Counted from the stretch's first letter, positions 9,701-19,133 are shown. The stretch is 64,000 nucleotides of DNA from Desulfobacter latus (GCF_013389365.1 NZ_JACADJ010000009.1:27295-91294); one strand, 5' to 3'. Notes: generated by a model from the letters alone, not told the origin. Translations and numbers: made by a program.

Positions 9701-10150
9701 CTGGCGTATGCGTGTGTTGAAGACCACCCCGGCCCCACCGTGATGGTGGGGCAGGATCCCCAAAGCCGCAAGCCTGCGGTGAAATTTGAATTTTACGCTA
9801 TTGCAGAAAAGAGCCGTGCCCAGGCGTTGCTCCGGGACCTGGCCGGAGATTACCTGGATGGAAAGGCGAGGATTTTTCCCTTTTTTGCCGATCTTTGTTT
9901 CCAGCTGGTTTTGGATCTATCCTCACGGGACTATGACCTGTCAACACCATCCCTGGCAAAGGCCTTAAGCAAATGCGCCGGTTTGTGGCGCAACAATTTC
10001 AGTTCAACCGGGGAAAGTTTTAATCGCTACACAACCCTTGTTTTCGGGCAGGACAACCCCTTTTCAGATCCGTTGGCCCTTGAACATTCCGGGGTGCTGG
10101 ATGCCGGTCTTGCCGTGTACAGGCCCATGCTGGAGCATTTAATCTCATGA
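6797..10150 (+). CDS. recC: Exodeoxyribonuclease V gamma subunit RecC
   Basis: 1117 aa from the ATG at 6797 (the open frame extends upstream into apt, but MLNLIKSNRMENLARALC is the family N-terminus). The ending in a PD-(D/E)xK-like inactive fold is typical. RecC holds RecB and RecD together and scans for Chi during double-strand break repair. The QSRGMKQWLS segment and the YQVYRPDML region match RecC. The stop overlaps recB by 4 nt (ATGA), so the subunits are coupled. No strong Shine-Dalgarno precedes the start. A stretch near residues 770-800 is Gly/Asn/Arg-rich and looks like a lineage-specific insert. Confidence 0.93.
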   Translation: MLNLIKSNRMENLARALCTVIGDTPGNPLSPEFIGIQSRGMKQWLSQVIARHFGICANVRFMFPRQMLEYIREHSCESQGAGLTESGFLNRDMMAWAVLDALMTKASKSNQSDSRLWGPETYLEHDDTGTKAMALSRRIAVVLDDYQVYRPDMLAAWGRGDNQAFEDPHALWQAALWQDLINKGISLPDQMQACIAALESGAVNPMALPRRISLFGISAMPPFFLNLFNRLGRNMDVFLFLLTPTHQFYFDLPSPRQQEKAALKNKALSELPEEGNPLLGALGQSSRETQGLLENFDYDEPMGDLFADPVELGVTDMLSVIQSDILNLVWRGRGRTDAPMAISPGDNSLAVHACHSPMREAQVLKDLILDAFNNDPGLCPHDVVVMMPDIEASAPFLEAVFSQSPALPFTVSDRRRRSESLTISAFLNILEIKETRLEKSKIMGLLSCPVIADKFGLTMGDQEVVSALFDAAGILWGKDGAHRHKILGQPYEHNSWTFGLNRLMTGFALPEASAVFVNDVLPCDGIEGLEGEILGKCAHFIHSLFKALELMDSPGTVQAWATRFRTIIADMLVKDLGNDGDMAVLLNALDDMEKEANQAEFERQVSFSAVRLALTAKLDVNISQGSFLAGGITFCNLMPMRSIPFKLVCLMGMDAQSFPRTGSSPGFDLIRQYPRLGDEQDRLEDCELFLEALLCARLRLIITYTGMHISDNTPVPVASPVAELIDTVENSFIFPQGFQWQFTHPLHPFSPVYFSNTGVPGYFSYSNAQCRICSSRRTRNNGNNGHGDKAAGVPDSYFRNPTGDNVLQHQVSEEAPMIALADLIAFFRHPVQYYVTGTLGVSYPEPGEETDEREPFRLSGRSLYQLGSLAVSNRKKLNLYPMVKAQGRLPFGKKGEQEWARINDLAEPVTHLAQNECPDGEPRTLEICLQTDACCITGRVTDVYDQGRAVAGFGRLNPSRLLTQWIIHLAYACVEDHPGPTVMVGQDPQSRKPAVKFEFYAIAEKSRAQALLRDLAGDYLDGKARIFPFFADLCFQLVLDLSSRDYDLSTPSLAKALSKCAGLWRNNFSSTGESFNRYTTLVFGQDNPFSDPLALEHSGVLDAGLAVYRPMLEHLIS

Positions 10151-13100
10151 ACAAACCTGCCTCGCCGTTGCCCCTTGATCCCTTTGCCCTGGATCTTGAA
10201 AAGATCAGTCTGATCGAGGCCAGTGCCGGAACCGGAAAAACATATACCATCACCACCCTGTTCGTCCGGCTGGTGGCCATGGGATATCAGGTGGAATCCA
10301 TCCTGGTGGTGACATTTACCGAGGCAGCGGCCGCAGAGTTGAAATTAAGAATCCGCAAACGCCTGGTACACTGTCTGATGGTTCTTTCCGGCCAGGCGAG
10401 TGACGAATACGCGGCAGACGATCTTACCGATTTTCTGCAACAACAAAGCGATGCGGATCAAATCCGTCGACGGCTGCGTCTTGCGGTGACCTGTTTTGAC
10501 CAGGCCGCGATTATGACCATTCACGCGTTCTGTTTTTCCGTGCTCAGGGAAAATGCCTTTGAAAGCAATGCCCATTTTGACATTGAACTGATGACAGATA
10601 ACCGGAACTTTGTTGACCAGGTGGTCCGGGATTTTTTTTCAGGCCGCATCAATCATCTGGATTCATTATTTTTATCTTTTCTGGACCGGAACAATATGAC
10701 CCCGGACACTTTTGCCAAGGGTCTTGTCCAGGCCGCGTCCCGGCCGGAAATCAGGGTGGTGCCGGAACCGCCTGCGTTTCAGGAAATCTGGGATGATTAC
10801 AGAAAGACCGTCAAGTCAGCAGCAAAAATTTTGAACCGTGAACTGGAAGAGGTTCGAAATCTGATCCAGCACCATGCCGGGATAGATAAACGAAGTTATA
10901 ATAAAAAAAATCTGTCCAACTGGCTGGATGCCTGTCAAAATAAATTTGAACAAAATCCCGGCACGGACCTGCTGTTTGATATGAACGAAAAGGGCGATGC
11001 CCTGTATAAATTTACCCGGACCCGGCTGACGGAAAAGACAAAAACCGGTCATACCCCGCCGAGCCATGTTTTTTTTGACTTATGCGAACACCTGCTTGAC
11101 CTGTCTCGATCCATGGCGGCAAACCTGATTGCATTACAATATCTGTTTCTTGATGATTATGCCGCCGCCCTGGCGACCATGAAGCAGGGGCAGGGCGTCT
11201 GTTTTTTTGATGATCTGATCAATGATCTTGCCACCGCCCTGGACGGCCCGGGCGGCCATGCGTTGAAAACAGCTGTGAGAAAACGGTTCCATGCCTGCCT
11301 TATTGATGAGTTTCAGGACACGGACCCGGGCCAGTACAAAATTTTTTCCATTCTGTTCACGGACCCGGGTACGGCTTTTTTCATGATCGGCGATCCCAAA
11401 CAGGCGATTTACGGGTTCAGGGGCGGTGATATTTTTACCTATATGACGGCGTCCAAGGCCTGCGACCAAGGCTTTACCCTGACAAAAAATTATCGTTCCG
11501 CACCGGCCATGGTGCGGGCTGTGAATACCATTTTTTCATCAAAAAAGAATCCGTTCGGATTCGAACTCATTCCTTTTTTACCCGTGGGAACACCTGAAAC
11601 CGCGGTTAACCGGCTGGTCTGCAACGGTATTCCTGTTCCGCCGACAACTTTTCTGGTTTTGGACACACAAGGGGTACCCTGTAACAAAAACGGTGTAATC
11701 AATAAATCCGATGCCCAGAATCTTATATTGGACATCCTTGCAAAGGATATACTTTCCCTTTTAAAGGATACTGATATTCGTCTGTTGGACAAAGAGACTC
11801 CGGATGATAAAAACGGGATAAGTCCTGTGACGCCGGGGGATATGGCCGTGCTGGTGCGCACCAATGTCCAGGCCGAAGCGGTACAAAAGGCCCTTGTTAA
11901 CCGCGGTATCCCCTGCTTTTTATCCAAAACCGGGTCGGTGTTCGATGCCATCCAGGCCCAGGAGCTTTATGACATCCTTTGTGCCGTGAATCGTCCCGGA
12001 GATATGAGTCTGATCAAGGCGGCTTTGGTCTCTTCCGTGTACCAGGCCAATGAGGCGTTTTTAAGGCGTATGAATACCGACGACACCCTTGCAGGGACCT
12101 GGCAGGACCGGTTTGCAGACTACAGGCGGATCTGGGAGGAACGGGGCTTTATTCCCATGATCACGGCCCTTTTGTACCAGACGGATGCCCAGCCGTGCCC
12201 TTGTATCCATATGGATGAACGGGGCCTCACCAATTTGTTTCATTTAAAAGAGCTTTTGGCCCAGGCTGCCATGACCCTGGGGAAAGAGACGCCGTCTAAG
12301 ATTGCTTTATTGATTGAATGGTTTCGAAAGCAGCTGTTTGAACAGACCCGGCAGGCAACCGCTGATGAACTGCGCCTGGAAAGTGATGCCCGGGCCGTGG
12401 CCATTGTCACCATCCACAAAAGCAAGGGGCTTGAATATCCCATTGTGTTTCTGCCTTTTTTGTGGCATGCCCGCACGGTTAAGGCGACCAATGCCCCTGT
12501 GCTATTCCATGACCCGGAAGACAATCATGCCCTGGTGATGGATCTGGGCTCGGAAGAGAGGGAACGGGCCATGCAGCTGAATCGGAACGAAGCGGTTGCT
12601 GAAGATATGCGTCTGCTCTATGTGGCCCTGACCCGGGCGTCCTCAGGCGTCAGGATATACTGGGGGGATTTTGCCGGCATTGAAGGCTCGGCCCTGGGAC
12701 AACTTTTGCACCCCGGCGGTTCAGGTAAAGACCGGTCCCTGTTTGCAGACCTTGAACAATTGTGTGCAAGGTCAGACCAAAGCATTGACGCCATTATGCT
12801 GCAACCGGATACGTTGCCCGAAGGCCTCTTTGATGCGCAAACGGTTGAGGATCGTGCGTTTACCCCAAAAACCATGACCCGGAAGGTTGCCCCTGCATGG
12901 CGGATATCAAGTTATTCCGCCCTTGCTGCAGGGCACATCCATGATCCCGTGCAGGACGGGCAAAAGGAGCGGCAGGAGCCCAATCCCGATCTTTTTTTGA
13001 CGGATGCCGCCCCTGACATGGATATTGTGCCCCTGTCCACTTTTCCCAAAGGTCCGGGGGCAGGCGATTTTTTCCATAAGGTGTTTGAAGACATTGATTT

Positions 13101-13758
13101 CTGCGATCCGGCCACCATTGAACCCTCTGTTGTCAGTAATCTTGACCGGTTTGGATTTGCCATGCCAAAGGCTGTTGCGGATATCTGCAATGCTGTCAAG
13201 GGGGTTTTATCCGCCCCCCTTGATACGGGGCGGGGCCATTGTTTTTGCCTGGATCAGATTACGCCGGCCCACCGGCTGGTGGAGATGGAGTTTAATATGA
13301 CCCTGGACCGGTTTAACCCGTCAGCCCTTGGCCAGCTGTTTGAAACAGTTGAAACAGATGAAAAAATCGCCGGTTACGGCGCCAGGATTTCATCCATGCA
13401 GGTCTCCGGGTTTAAAGGATTTTTAAAAGGATTTATAGATCTTGTGGTCTGTCATGAAAACCAATGGTATATCCTGGATTACAAGTCCAATTACCTGGGG
13501 CCTTGTTTCAGTGATTACAACCCTGCCGCGCTGACGGCGGCCATGATCAGCCATGATTACATCCTGCAATATTATCTTTACCTTGCGGCCCTGGACAGGT
13601 ATTTAAGGGTACGTTTGAAAGAGTATCATTATGCGGATCATTTTGGCGGCGTCTTTTACCTGTTTATCCGGGGGATGGCCGGGGACAAAAACACCGGGAT
13701 CTATTTTGACAGGCCCGGCAATGACGTTATAAAGCAGTTGAGAACGATTTTAGCTTGA
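10147..13758 (+). CDS. recB: Exodeoxyribonuclease V beta subunit RecB
   Basis: 1203 aa. It is a UvrD-type helicase: Walker A EASAGTGKTYTI (about residues 24-35), Walker B IDEFQDTDPGQ, GDPKQAIYGFRGGDIF, TIHKSKGLEYPIVFLP and YVALTRA. The C-terminal nuclease domain has GFIDLVV and DYKSNYLG (catalytic Asp and Lys). All helicase and nuclease motifs look intact. It forms the RecBC enzyme with the overlapping upstream gene. recD does not follow. The next gene is yccF, so RecD must be encoded elsewhere or be absent. Confidence 0.95.
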   Translation: MNKPASPLPLDPFALDLEKISLIEASAGTGKTYTITTLFVRLVAMGYQVESILVVTFTEAAAAELKLRIRKRLVHCLMVLSGQASDEYAADDLTDFLQQQSDADQIRRRLRLAVTCFDQAAIMTIHAFCFSVLRENAFESNAHFDIELMTDNRNFVDQVVRDFFSGRINHLDSLFLSFLDRNNMTPDTFAKGLVQAASRPEIRVVPEPPAFQEIWDDYRKTVKSAAKILNRELEEVRNLIQHHAGIDKRSYNKKNLSNWLDACQNKFEQNPGTDLLFDMNEKGDALYKFTRTRLTEKTKTGHTPPSHVFFDLCEHLLDLSRSMAANLIALQYLFLDDYAAALATMKQGQGVCFFDDLINDLATALDGPGGHALKTAVRKRFHACLIDEFQDTDPGQYKIFSILFTDPGTAFFMIGDPKQAIYGFRGGDIFTYMTASKACDQGFTLTKNYRSAPAMVRAVNTIFSSKKNPFGFELIPFLPVGTPETAVNRLVCNGIPVPPTTFLVLDTQGVPCNKNGVINKSDAQNLILDILAKDILSLLKDTDIRLLDKETPDDKNGISPVTPGDMAVLVRTNVQAEAVQKALVNRGIPCFLSKTGSVFDAIQAQELYDILCAVNRPGDMSLIKAALVSSVYQANEAFLRRMNTDDTLAGTWQDRFADYRRIWEERGFIPMITALLYQTDAQPCPCIHMDERGLTNLFHLKELLAQAAMTLGKETPSKIALLIEWFRKQLFEQTRQATADELRLESDARAVAIVTIHKSKGLEYPIVFLPFLWHARTVKATNAPVLFHDPEDNHALVMDLGSEERERAMQLNRNEAVAEDMRLLYVALTRASSGVRIYWGDFAGIEGSALGQLLHPGGSGKDRSLFADLEQLCARSDQSIDAIMLQPDTLPEGLFDAQTVEDRAFTPKTMTRKVAPAWRISSYSALAAGHIHDPVQDGQKERQEPNPDLFLTDAAPDMDIVPLSTFPKGPGAGDFFHKVFEDIDFCDPATIEPSVVSNLDRFGFAMPKAVADICNAVKGVLSAPLDTGRGHCFCLDQITPAHRLVEMEFNMTLDRFNPSALGQLFETVETDEKIAGYGARISSMQVSGFKGFLKGFIDLVVCHENQWYILDYKSNYLGPCFSDYNPAALTAAMISHDYILQYYLYLAALDRYLRVRLKEYHYADHFGGVFYLFIRGMAGDKNTGIYFDRPGNDVIKQLRTILA

Positions 13759-13774
13759 AATATCAGGAGGAACC

Positions 13775-14161
13775 ATGACTTTTCTATTGAATCTGCTCTG
13801 GTTTGTACTTGGCGGGGGATGGGCGGCAGGCCTTTTATGGATTCTTACGGGCTGTATTCTGATGCTCACGGTGGTGGGCATTCCTTTTGGCTGGGCTGCG
13901 TTCAGAATTGCAGGCTTTGCCGCCTTTCCCTATGGCAAGACACTTGTGGATGCCAGGGCTGTGGGCGAAGAGGTGATAACCGGTACGACCCTGGCGAACA
14001 TTTTGTGGATCATTTTTGCGGGGATATGGCTGGCCATCTCGCACATCTCAGCCGGGATCGCCCTTTGTCTGACCATTATCGGCATCCCCTTTGGATTTGC
14101 CCATTTCCGGCTGGCTGCCGTATGCTTTGCGCCCTTGGGGACGCGGACGGTTTCGATTTGA
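13775..14161 (+). CDS. YccF-family inner membrane protein (DUF307)
   Basis: 128 aa and almost entirely hydrophobic. It contains two repeats of a YccF-domain pattern: LTVVGIPFGWAAFRIAGFAAFPYG near residue 30 and LTIIGIPFGFAHFRLAAVCFAPLG near residue 100. About four membrane helices are expected. AGGAGG lies 6 nt before the ATG. It lies 16 nt after recB. The family has no firm function. The frame used by the downstream DUF3465 relic is open through this gene, but that is a shadow here. Confidence 0.85.
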   Translation: MTFLLNLLWFVLGGGWAAGLLWILTGCILMLTVVGIPFGWAAFRIAGFAAFPYGKTLVDARAVGEEVITGTTLANILWIIFAGIWLAISHISAGIALCLTIIGIPFGFAHFRLAAVCFAPLGTRTVSI

Positions 14162-14165
14162 TATA

Positions 14166-14298
14166 TAATGCCGGTATAAATTTTTATGGGCAGTACGAGT
14201 GGAATCCAAAAGGTGGCGTTATTCACTGGACTCACCATGATCCCAATGGCCAGCATGAAGGCGGTTGGTTAAATCATGGCGGGAAAATTTATCAATAA
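14166..14298 (+). pseudogene. C-terminal relic of a DUF3465 protein
   Basis: Right after yccF the plus strand encodes NAGINFYGQYEWNPKGGV, then IHWTHHDPNGQHEGGWL, ending at a TAA at 14296. This matches, from memory, the C-terminal third of the small secreted DUF3465 family (GEYEWN..GGVIHWTHHDP..RH..GWL). The N-terminal signal peptide and beta-barrel part are missing; upstream is yccF. I infer a deletion that fused the end of the gene to the yccF stop. Confidence 0.6.
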
Positions 14299-14321
14299 AG
14301 AATATCAGGAGGCAATCTTTT

Positions 14322-15248
14322 ATGCAGAAAATTATTTTTTGGGGAAATGCGTATGCTCAAAAGTTGTTAAAATCGATTAAGGCAGGTTCAAGTTTCATAC
14401 TTGTACTTGCCATGATTTTTTGTTCGATTCACAGTGTATTTGCCGCTGAAAACGGCGGTTCCGCCTATCTGGGCGGCAACGAGGATTTCATGAGCGGGGC
14501 CTTGCCCGGCCCGGGGTTTTATCCCATTGTTTACGCGTTTCATTACACTGCAGACGAATTGATGGACAGCAACGGCGACAAAGTGCCTGTGGATTTTGAT
14601 CTTGATGTCACCGGAACAACATTCCGTTTTATTTATGTCTCTGATATGACCCTGTTCGGGGCCAGTGTCGGCTGGCACGCCATCATACCTGTTCTTGATA
14701 CCGAGTTTAATGATGCATCCACAACCGGACTTGGAGATATTGAAGTCTCCGCAATGATCCTGGGCTGGCACCTGAGCAAAAATTTTCATCTTATCGGCGC
14801 ACTGGACATCTGGCTTCCTGTGGGAGAATATAGTGTCGATGATCCGGCTAAGATTGGCCGAAACTACTGGACTGTGGCACCTGTTATTGCGCCAACCTAC
14901 ATCAGTAACACGGGGTTTGAAATTTCGGCAAAACTGCAATATCTGATCAACTTTGAGAATTCAGACACCGATTACACCACAGGACATGAATTCATCTGCG
15001 ATTACACGGTTGGACAGCACTTCGGCCGCTGGATGTTCGGCCTTAACGGTATGCTCTACCTTCAGTCAACGGATGACGAAGATTCGGGAGACGATATCGG
15101 TAACAAGGGCAAGGCATTTTCCATTGGTCCTGCCATTCAGTACAACTACAAAAATATGTTTTTCAACGCAAAAGTACAGTTTGATACCAACGTTGAAAAC
15201 AGACCTAAAGGCGAAAAATTCTGGTTTAAATTCATGTATGCCTTCTAA
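14322..15248 (+). CDS. Outer-membrane beta-barrel protein, MetA-pathway (phenol degradation) family
   Basis: 308 aa from the ATG at 14322, with AGGAGG 9 nt upstream. The N-terminal signal peptide ends in SVFAAENGG. The mature part shows alternating hydrophobic strands, DPAKIGRNYWTVAPV, and a C-terminal FWFKFMYAF ending in Phe, as in outer-membrane barrels. It resembles the SphA/MetA-pathway transporter-like family (PF13557), often annotated for phenol degradation but of unproven function. No catabolic genes lie beside it. It is followed by IscB element 2. Confidence 0.75.
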   Translation: MQKIIFWGNAYAQKLLKSIKAGSSFILVLAMIFCSIHSVFAAENGGSAYLGGNEDFMSGALPGPGFYPIVYAFHYTADELMDSNGDKVPVDFDLDVTGTTFRFIYVSDMTLFGASVGWHAIIPVLDTEFNDASTTGLGDIEVSAMILGWHLSKNFHLIGALDIWLPVGEYSVDDPAKIGRNYWTVAPVIAPTYISNTGFEISAKLQYLINFENSDTDYTTGHEFICDYTVGQHFGRWMFGLNGMLYLQSTDDEDSGDDIGNKGKAFSIGPAIQYNYKNMFFNAKVQFDTNVENRPKGEKFWFKFMYAF

Positions 15249-15440
15249 GGGGGCCCATAATCAAACTAACTCTTGTTTGCTCAAATTCTTGATTTAGGAC
15301 CGGTTGATTCAAACATACATTCACCGGGATCTGCGCCACATCCAAATTCATAAAATGCGGCAAGGAAACCCCTGAGTCTTTAGCTCAGGAGAGGAATTGC
15401 CGCCCTCCTTATAATAATTTAGTAGTCCAGGTACCGGACC

Positions 15441-16733
15441 TTAGCACGTCGTATTGTAGGAATAGCCATCAGATGCGTGAAGCAGCCTGCAGTATTTCCA
15501 GCTAATGCCCTGTACTGTTTTGTCCACTGTTTTAATGTTAAATGATCCGCTTTTTCTGACAGCGACACGCCCGGTGTACGTTCCAACCTTTTTGCCGGAA
15601 GTAACAACCGCCTTTACGATGTCGCCCGTCTGAAACCCTTTGACTTTTTTCTCAGTTGACTTTGCTGTTGTCCGGGGGAATCCGAACTTGTTTACCCTGC
15701 ACATCTGTCTTGAGCCATGACCGTCTGCCTTTACAATCAACACGGCCTTATCGATCTGAAACATCTTCTCCGGTGTGCTTTTCCCAACACAGGCGGCATC
15801 GAGCCAATGCGTTTTGTGAAGTCCCCTGGTCGTCCGGTTGAATTTTGTCAGACCGCCGGAGCCTGTTTCAACCGGCAGTCCGGTTTTTTTCAAGGTACGG
15901 AACAAGTCCCATCGGGTCGTGTTGACGGCACCCGCATCCTTGAGCGGCACTTTGGACTGCTTTTGAATTCGTTTCAACAGTCGCGGTTTCCTTGAAAGGA
16001 ACTGTTCGAGTGACTTATTCCCCTTCTTCCTGTTGCACGCCGTACAGGCCAGTGTCAGATTGCTGACTCTGTTGGAACCGCCTTTCGATCTCGGCACGAT
16101 ATGTTCAATCTCCAATGGGATATCTGTTTTTCCGCAATAGGCACACGTTCTGTCCCATTTTTCCAGAAGGTATTCCCGTACCTCATACCCCATGAGTTCC
16201 CCCTGCTGATACGCGACACCGGATATTTCGGGATTCTGTATTTTCTGCATGTCAAACCGAACCAACTCCATTGAAATTGCCTGAATATTGCAAAATCGGC
16301 ACAACCGGTTGACCCAGGTTTCGATATTGTGAACCCGGCTTTTTAATGAAGGCGGCAGCCATCCTTCCGCCCTGGTCCGGTTATCAAAACGCGGTTTTCG
16401 GTATCGCGTTTTCCGGTTTCTCCGGGATCTTCTGATGGCTCGTCTTGATTCCAGATTATTTTTGATCTGTTGGCCTCGATGTCTCAGTTCCATGGCAAAA
16501 ACAATCTCTCCGGAATCGTCGTTAATCACGGCAATTCCGGTCTCTCTACTGCCCGGATCAATCTTGATCCGCAATGGGTTTGATGCCACGTCCAAGACGG
16601 TCTCTTTCAAAATGATTGTGAAGGGGAACTGTCTGAAAACTGCGGCTTTCCCTTCTGTTAAAAGCAGTCTTGCTTTTGCCGGATGTACCGGATTCTGCGG
16701 TTTTTTGTTTGTATCCAGAACAAATACGTTCAA
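15441..16733 (-). CDS. iscB: IscB RNA-guided HNH/RuvC nuclease, copy 2
   Basis: 430 aa, full length, and the same domain order as copy 1: RuvC-I IDPGSRETG, Arg-rich bridge helix, RuvC-II ISMELVRFD, HNH CAYCGKTDIP...EHIVPRSKGG, RuvC-III HWLDAACVG. All catalytic residues are intact. It uses a TTG start. Its omega-RNA lies immediately upstream (16741-16969). Differences from copy 1 are single substitutions (for example KSKGG to RSKGG, QSGVP to QSKVP), so the copies spread recently. It could act on any site that matches its guide, next to the right target-adjacent motif. Confidence 0.92.
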   Translation of the reverse strand: MNVFVLDTNKKPQNPVHPAKARLLLTEGKAAVFRQFPFTIILKETVLDVASNPLRIKIDPGSRETGIAVINDDSGEIVFAMELRHRGQQIKNNLESRRAIRRSRRNRKTRYRKPRFDNRTRAEGWLPPSLKSRVHNIETWVNRLCRFCNIQAISMELVRFDMQKIQNPEISGVAYQQGELMGYEVREYLLEKWDRTCAYCGKTDIPLEIEHIVPRSKGGSNRVSNLTLACTACNRKKGNKSLEQFLSRKPRLLKRIQKQSKVPLKDAGAVNTTRWDLFRTLKKTGLPVETGSGGLTKFNRTTRGLHKTHWLDAACVGKSTPEKMFQIDKAVLIVKADGHGSRQMCRVNKFGFPRTTAKSTEKKVKGFQTGDIVKAVVTSGKKVGTYTGRVAVRKSGSFNIKTVDKTVQGISWKYCRLLHASDGYSYNTTC

Positions 16734-16740
16734 TTTAAAA

Positions 16741-16969
16741 ATCCTCTTGTTTCCAAGGTAATGTTTGCCGCGTCAATGTTATGACCGGGTTTGGCGCAAG
16801 CAGCACCGGCTTAACCCCTTAAACCTGTTTAACCACTTGCCGTAGAACCTGGAGCTGGCGAGTACCCCAGGGTACCTGTTTCCGATCTAACGTAGTACTC
16901 GAAGCACTTAGACTGGTCAACTTTAGGGCTTTTTCAAGCCCCTCGGTCTTTAGCCGAGGGGTAGTTGAC
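16741..16969 (-). ncRNA. omega-RNA (HEARO-type) of IscB copy 2
   Basis: Same conserved block as in copy 1, with a perfect GGGCTT/AAGCCC second hairpin. The predicted natural guide from the 5' flank is CTACAGAGGAATGGTC (reverse complement of 16970-16985). The 3' limit is approximate. Confidence 0.75.
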
Positions 16970-17158
16970 GACCATTCCTCTGTAGTTGACCTCGTTGGAC
17001 GAAGCCGCTATGCGGAGACAGCCAGCACTCTGCACCCACCTCTTTTAAAGTCATTTAAAATCATTACATTGTAACTCTGGATTTTCATAGTAGTAAACCC
17101 GAAAGGAAGATGCAAGCGCATCTGCCATTGACAAACTATTTCAAAAACGGAGGTTACA

Positions 17159-18072
17159 ATGAACATCAACATCCCCAATGATCCGCAATTCAAAAAATAT
17201 TACCGCAAGCATATCCAGTGCTTGAAATTGGCAGGCCTGCAACCCAAGACCATTGAAGCCTACTCTCGGGCTATAAGGCGGATAGGTAACTATTTCGACT
17301 GCCAAATCTATAATCTGACCGCTGACCAACTCCTTGATTATTTCAACGACCTGCTCGAAAAGCGTTCCTGGAGCGCAGTCAAACTTGATCTCTATGGTCT
17401 GAAGTTCTTTTACACCAACGTGCTGGACAAACCCTGGGAGGATATCCCCCTGATTAAACCGCCAAAGACTACCAAAATTCCGGATATTCTCTCAGTAGAG
17501 CAACTCCAGCAATTAGTCTGCACCACGCAACAATTGAGTTATAAAGTTTTTTTCTTCACCATCTACTCCCTGGGCTTGCGCCTTGGCGAAGGGATCGGGT
17601 TGAAAACCGGAGATATCGATTCTGTTAACATGCGGGTCCACATCCGCGATGCCAAGGGCAACAAGGACAGGTTAGTTCCCCTGCCGGAAAAGACCTTGCA
17701 GACCCTGAAAAACTTTTGGGCTGTCCATCGGCACCCGGAGTTCCTCTTCCCTAACCGGAAGCGGGGGGTGAAAAATGCACATCTGGTTGATACTCCCTTG
17801 GATAGAGGCGGTATTCAGGCCGCCATGAGGGCTGTGGTCAGGCAACTGGACATTAAAAAAAAATTTCATGCCACTCCCTGCGCCACAGTTACGCAACCCA
17901 TATGCTGGAATCCGGTGTAGATCTGGTTGAACTCCAGAAAATCCTTGGGCATGTCAGTATCCTGACCACCTCCAGATATACCCACCTGACCACCGTCACT
18001 GAAAGCAACGCCCACAAGGCGGTCAACGCCTTGACCGATACCTTCGATATTACCTGGGGAGGTGTCAAATGA
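17159..18072 (+). pseudogene. Tyrosine recombinase of an IS91-type element, with a -1 frameshift at an A9 run
   Basis: The N-terminal SAM-like domain and catalytic core run in one frame to residue 235: YSLGLRLGEGIGL holds the first Arg and KGNKDRLVPLP the Lys. Immediately after A9 (17855-17863) the family motif continues in the -1 frame: [12 protein letters not shown], then [16 protein letters not shown] with the catalytic Tyr, ending at the TGA at 18070-18072. That end overlaps the transposase ATG at 18069. AAA AAA AAA TTT could be a slippery site, so programmed -1 frameshifting is as possible as decay. An AGG-containing Shine-Dalgarno (ACGGAGG) precedes the ATG. Confidence 0.8.
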
Positions 18073-19133
18073 TTCTGATCTCAACAATAATCAACAAATT
18101 CAAGCAAGGTTTTCTGGAGCAATACAAGAATTTAATCTTACCCAGTCACCAAAAGGCCCTCTGGGCCATGGAGCAATGCAGGCAGACGCATGGCCCGCAT
18201 ATGCTGGCAGAATGCACCAACCATGACTGCGGCCAAAGAAGCTATATTCCCCATTCCTGTGGCCACAGAAGCTGCCCTCATTGCCAGAACCATGAAAGTC
18301 AGCAATGGATCGAAAATCAGCTGGACAAACGGCTCCCGGCAGACTATTACCTGATTACCTTCACACTGCCAGAGCAACTCCGGGCCTTGGCATGGAAGCA
18401 CCAAAAAATCGTCTATTCCCTGATGTTTGATTGTGTCCAGGCTACTTTGAAAACCTTTGCTCTGAACGACAAAAAACTTGGCGGAGAAGCCGGGTTCACT
18501 GCCATACTCCACACGCATTCACGAGAGCTTGAGTATCACCCTCATATTCATATCGTCATGCCCGGGGCAAGCATCAACATGCAGACAGGTTTATGGAAAA
18601 AAAAGACCGGATATCTTTTCAACGAAAGAGCATTAGCAAAGGTCTTTCGGGCAAAAATGCTGGAAGCCTTGGTCGATCAAGGTCTGAAATTGCCCGGAGA
18701 TTGCCCCAAAAAGTGGATTGCCCATTGCAAAAACGTTGGCAATGGCGACAAGGCCATCATCTATCTTGGAAGGTATTTGTACCGGGGAGTTATTCAGGAA
18801 AAGGACATCCTGCGATGCGAAGATGGCATGGTGACCTTTCGCTATCTGCCCGCAAAGTCAAAAAAGTACAAAACCCGGACCGTGACTGGAGAAAAGTTTC
18901 TTTATCTGCTCATGTGCCATGTCCTGCCTAAAGGTTTTCGCAGAGTCCGGTGTTATGGATTCCTTCACCACTGCAGCAAGAAACTCATTAAATTTCTTCA
19001 GGTCGTACTGCGAGTCAATCCGCTCCGCATGCTTGCCGACAGACAAAAAGAAAGACCCTTTATCACCTGTCCCACTTGTGGTGCAAAGATGAAAATAATT
19101 AAAACACAAATTCTCCTGCCCTTGCTGGCCTGA
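18069..19133 (+). CDS. IS91-family Y2 HUH transposase
   Basis: 354 aa. The N-terminal zinc-binding part is ECTNHDCG...CGHRSCPHC. The HUH motif is [11 protein letters not shown] (about residue 156) and the tyrosine region is YLGRYLYRG with two Tyr. A C-terminal CPTCGAKM follows. IS91-type elements move by rolling-circle replication and sometimes carry an upstream tyrosine recombinase gene, as here (4-nt ATGA overlap). The element is probably about 17.0-19.2 kb, but I cannot fix the ter and ori ends. It directly precedes the Grd locus. Confidence 0.9.
   Translation: MILISTIINKFKQGFLEQYKNLILPSHQKALWAMEQCRQTHGPHMLAECTNHDCGQRSYIPHSCGHRSCPHCQNHESQQWIENQLDKRLPADYYLITFTLPEQLRALAWKHQKIVYSLMFDCVQATLKTFALNDKKLGGEAGFTAILHTHSRELEYHPHIHIVMPGASINMQTGLWKKKTGYLFNERALAKVFRAKMLEALVDQGLKLPGDCPKKWIAHCKNVGNGDKAIIYLGRYLYRGVIQEKDILRCEDGMVTFRYLPAKSKKYKTRTVTGEKFLYLLMCHVLPKGFRRVRCYGFLHHCSKKLIKFLQVVLRVNPLRMLADRQKERPFITCPTCGAKMKIIKTQILLPLLA

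Larger units (their letters stand above)
15348..16969 (-). mobile_element. IscB-omegaRNA element, copy 2
   Basis: 1622-bp copy of the element at 2897-4519; the 1-bp length difference is one A in the Leu-rich 5' hairpin loop (GGTCTTTAG versus GGTCTTTAAG). Minus-strand ends are GTCAACTACCCC and GCATTTTATGA. It is inserted between the barrel gene and an IS91-type element. Confidence 0.85.

Noticed and set aside
13819..14298. 159-aa ORF overlapping yccF
   Set aside because: Only its C-terminal part (from 14166) shows family similarity; the rest is a shadow of yccF.
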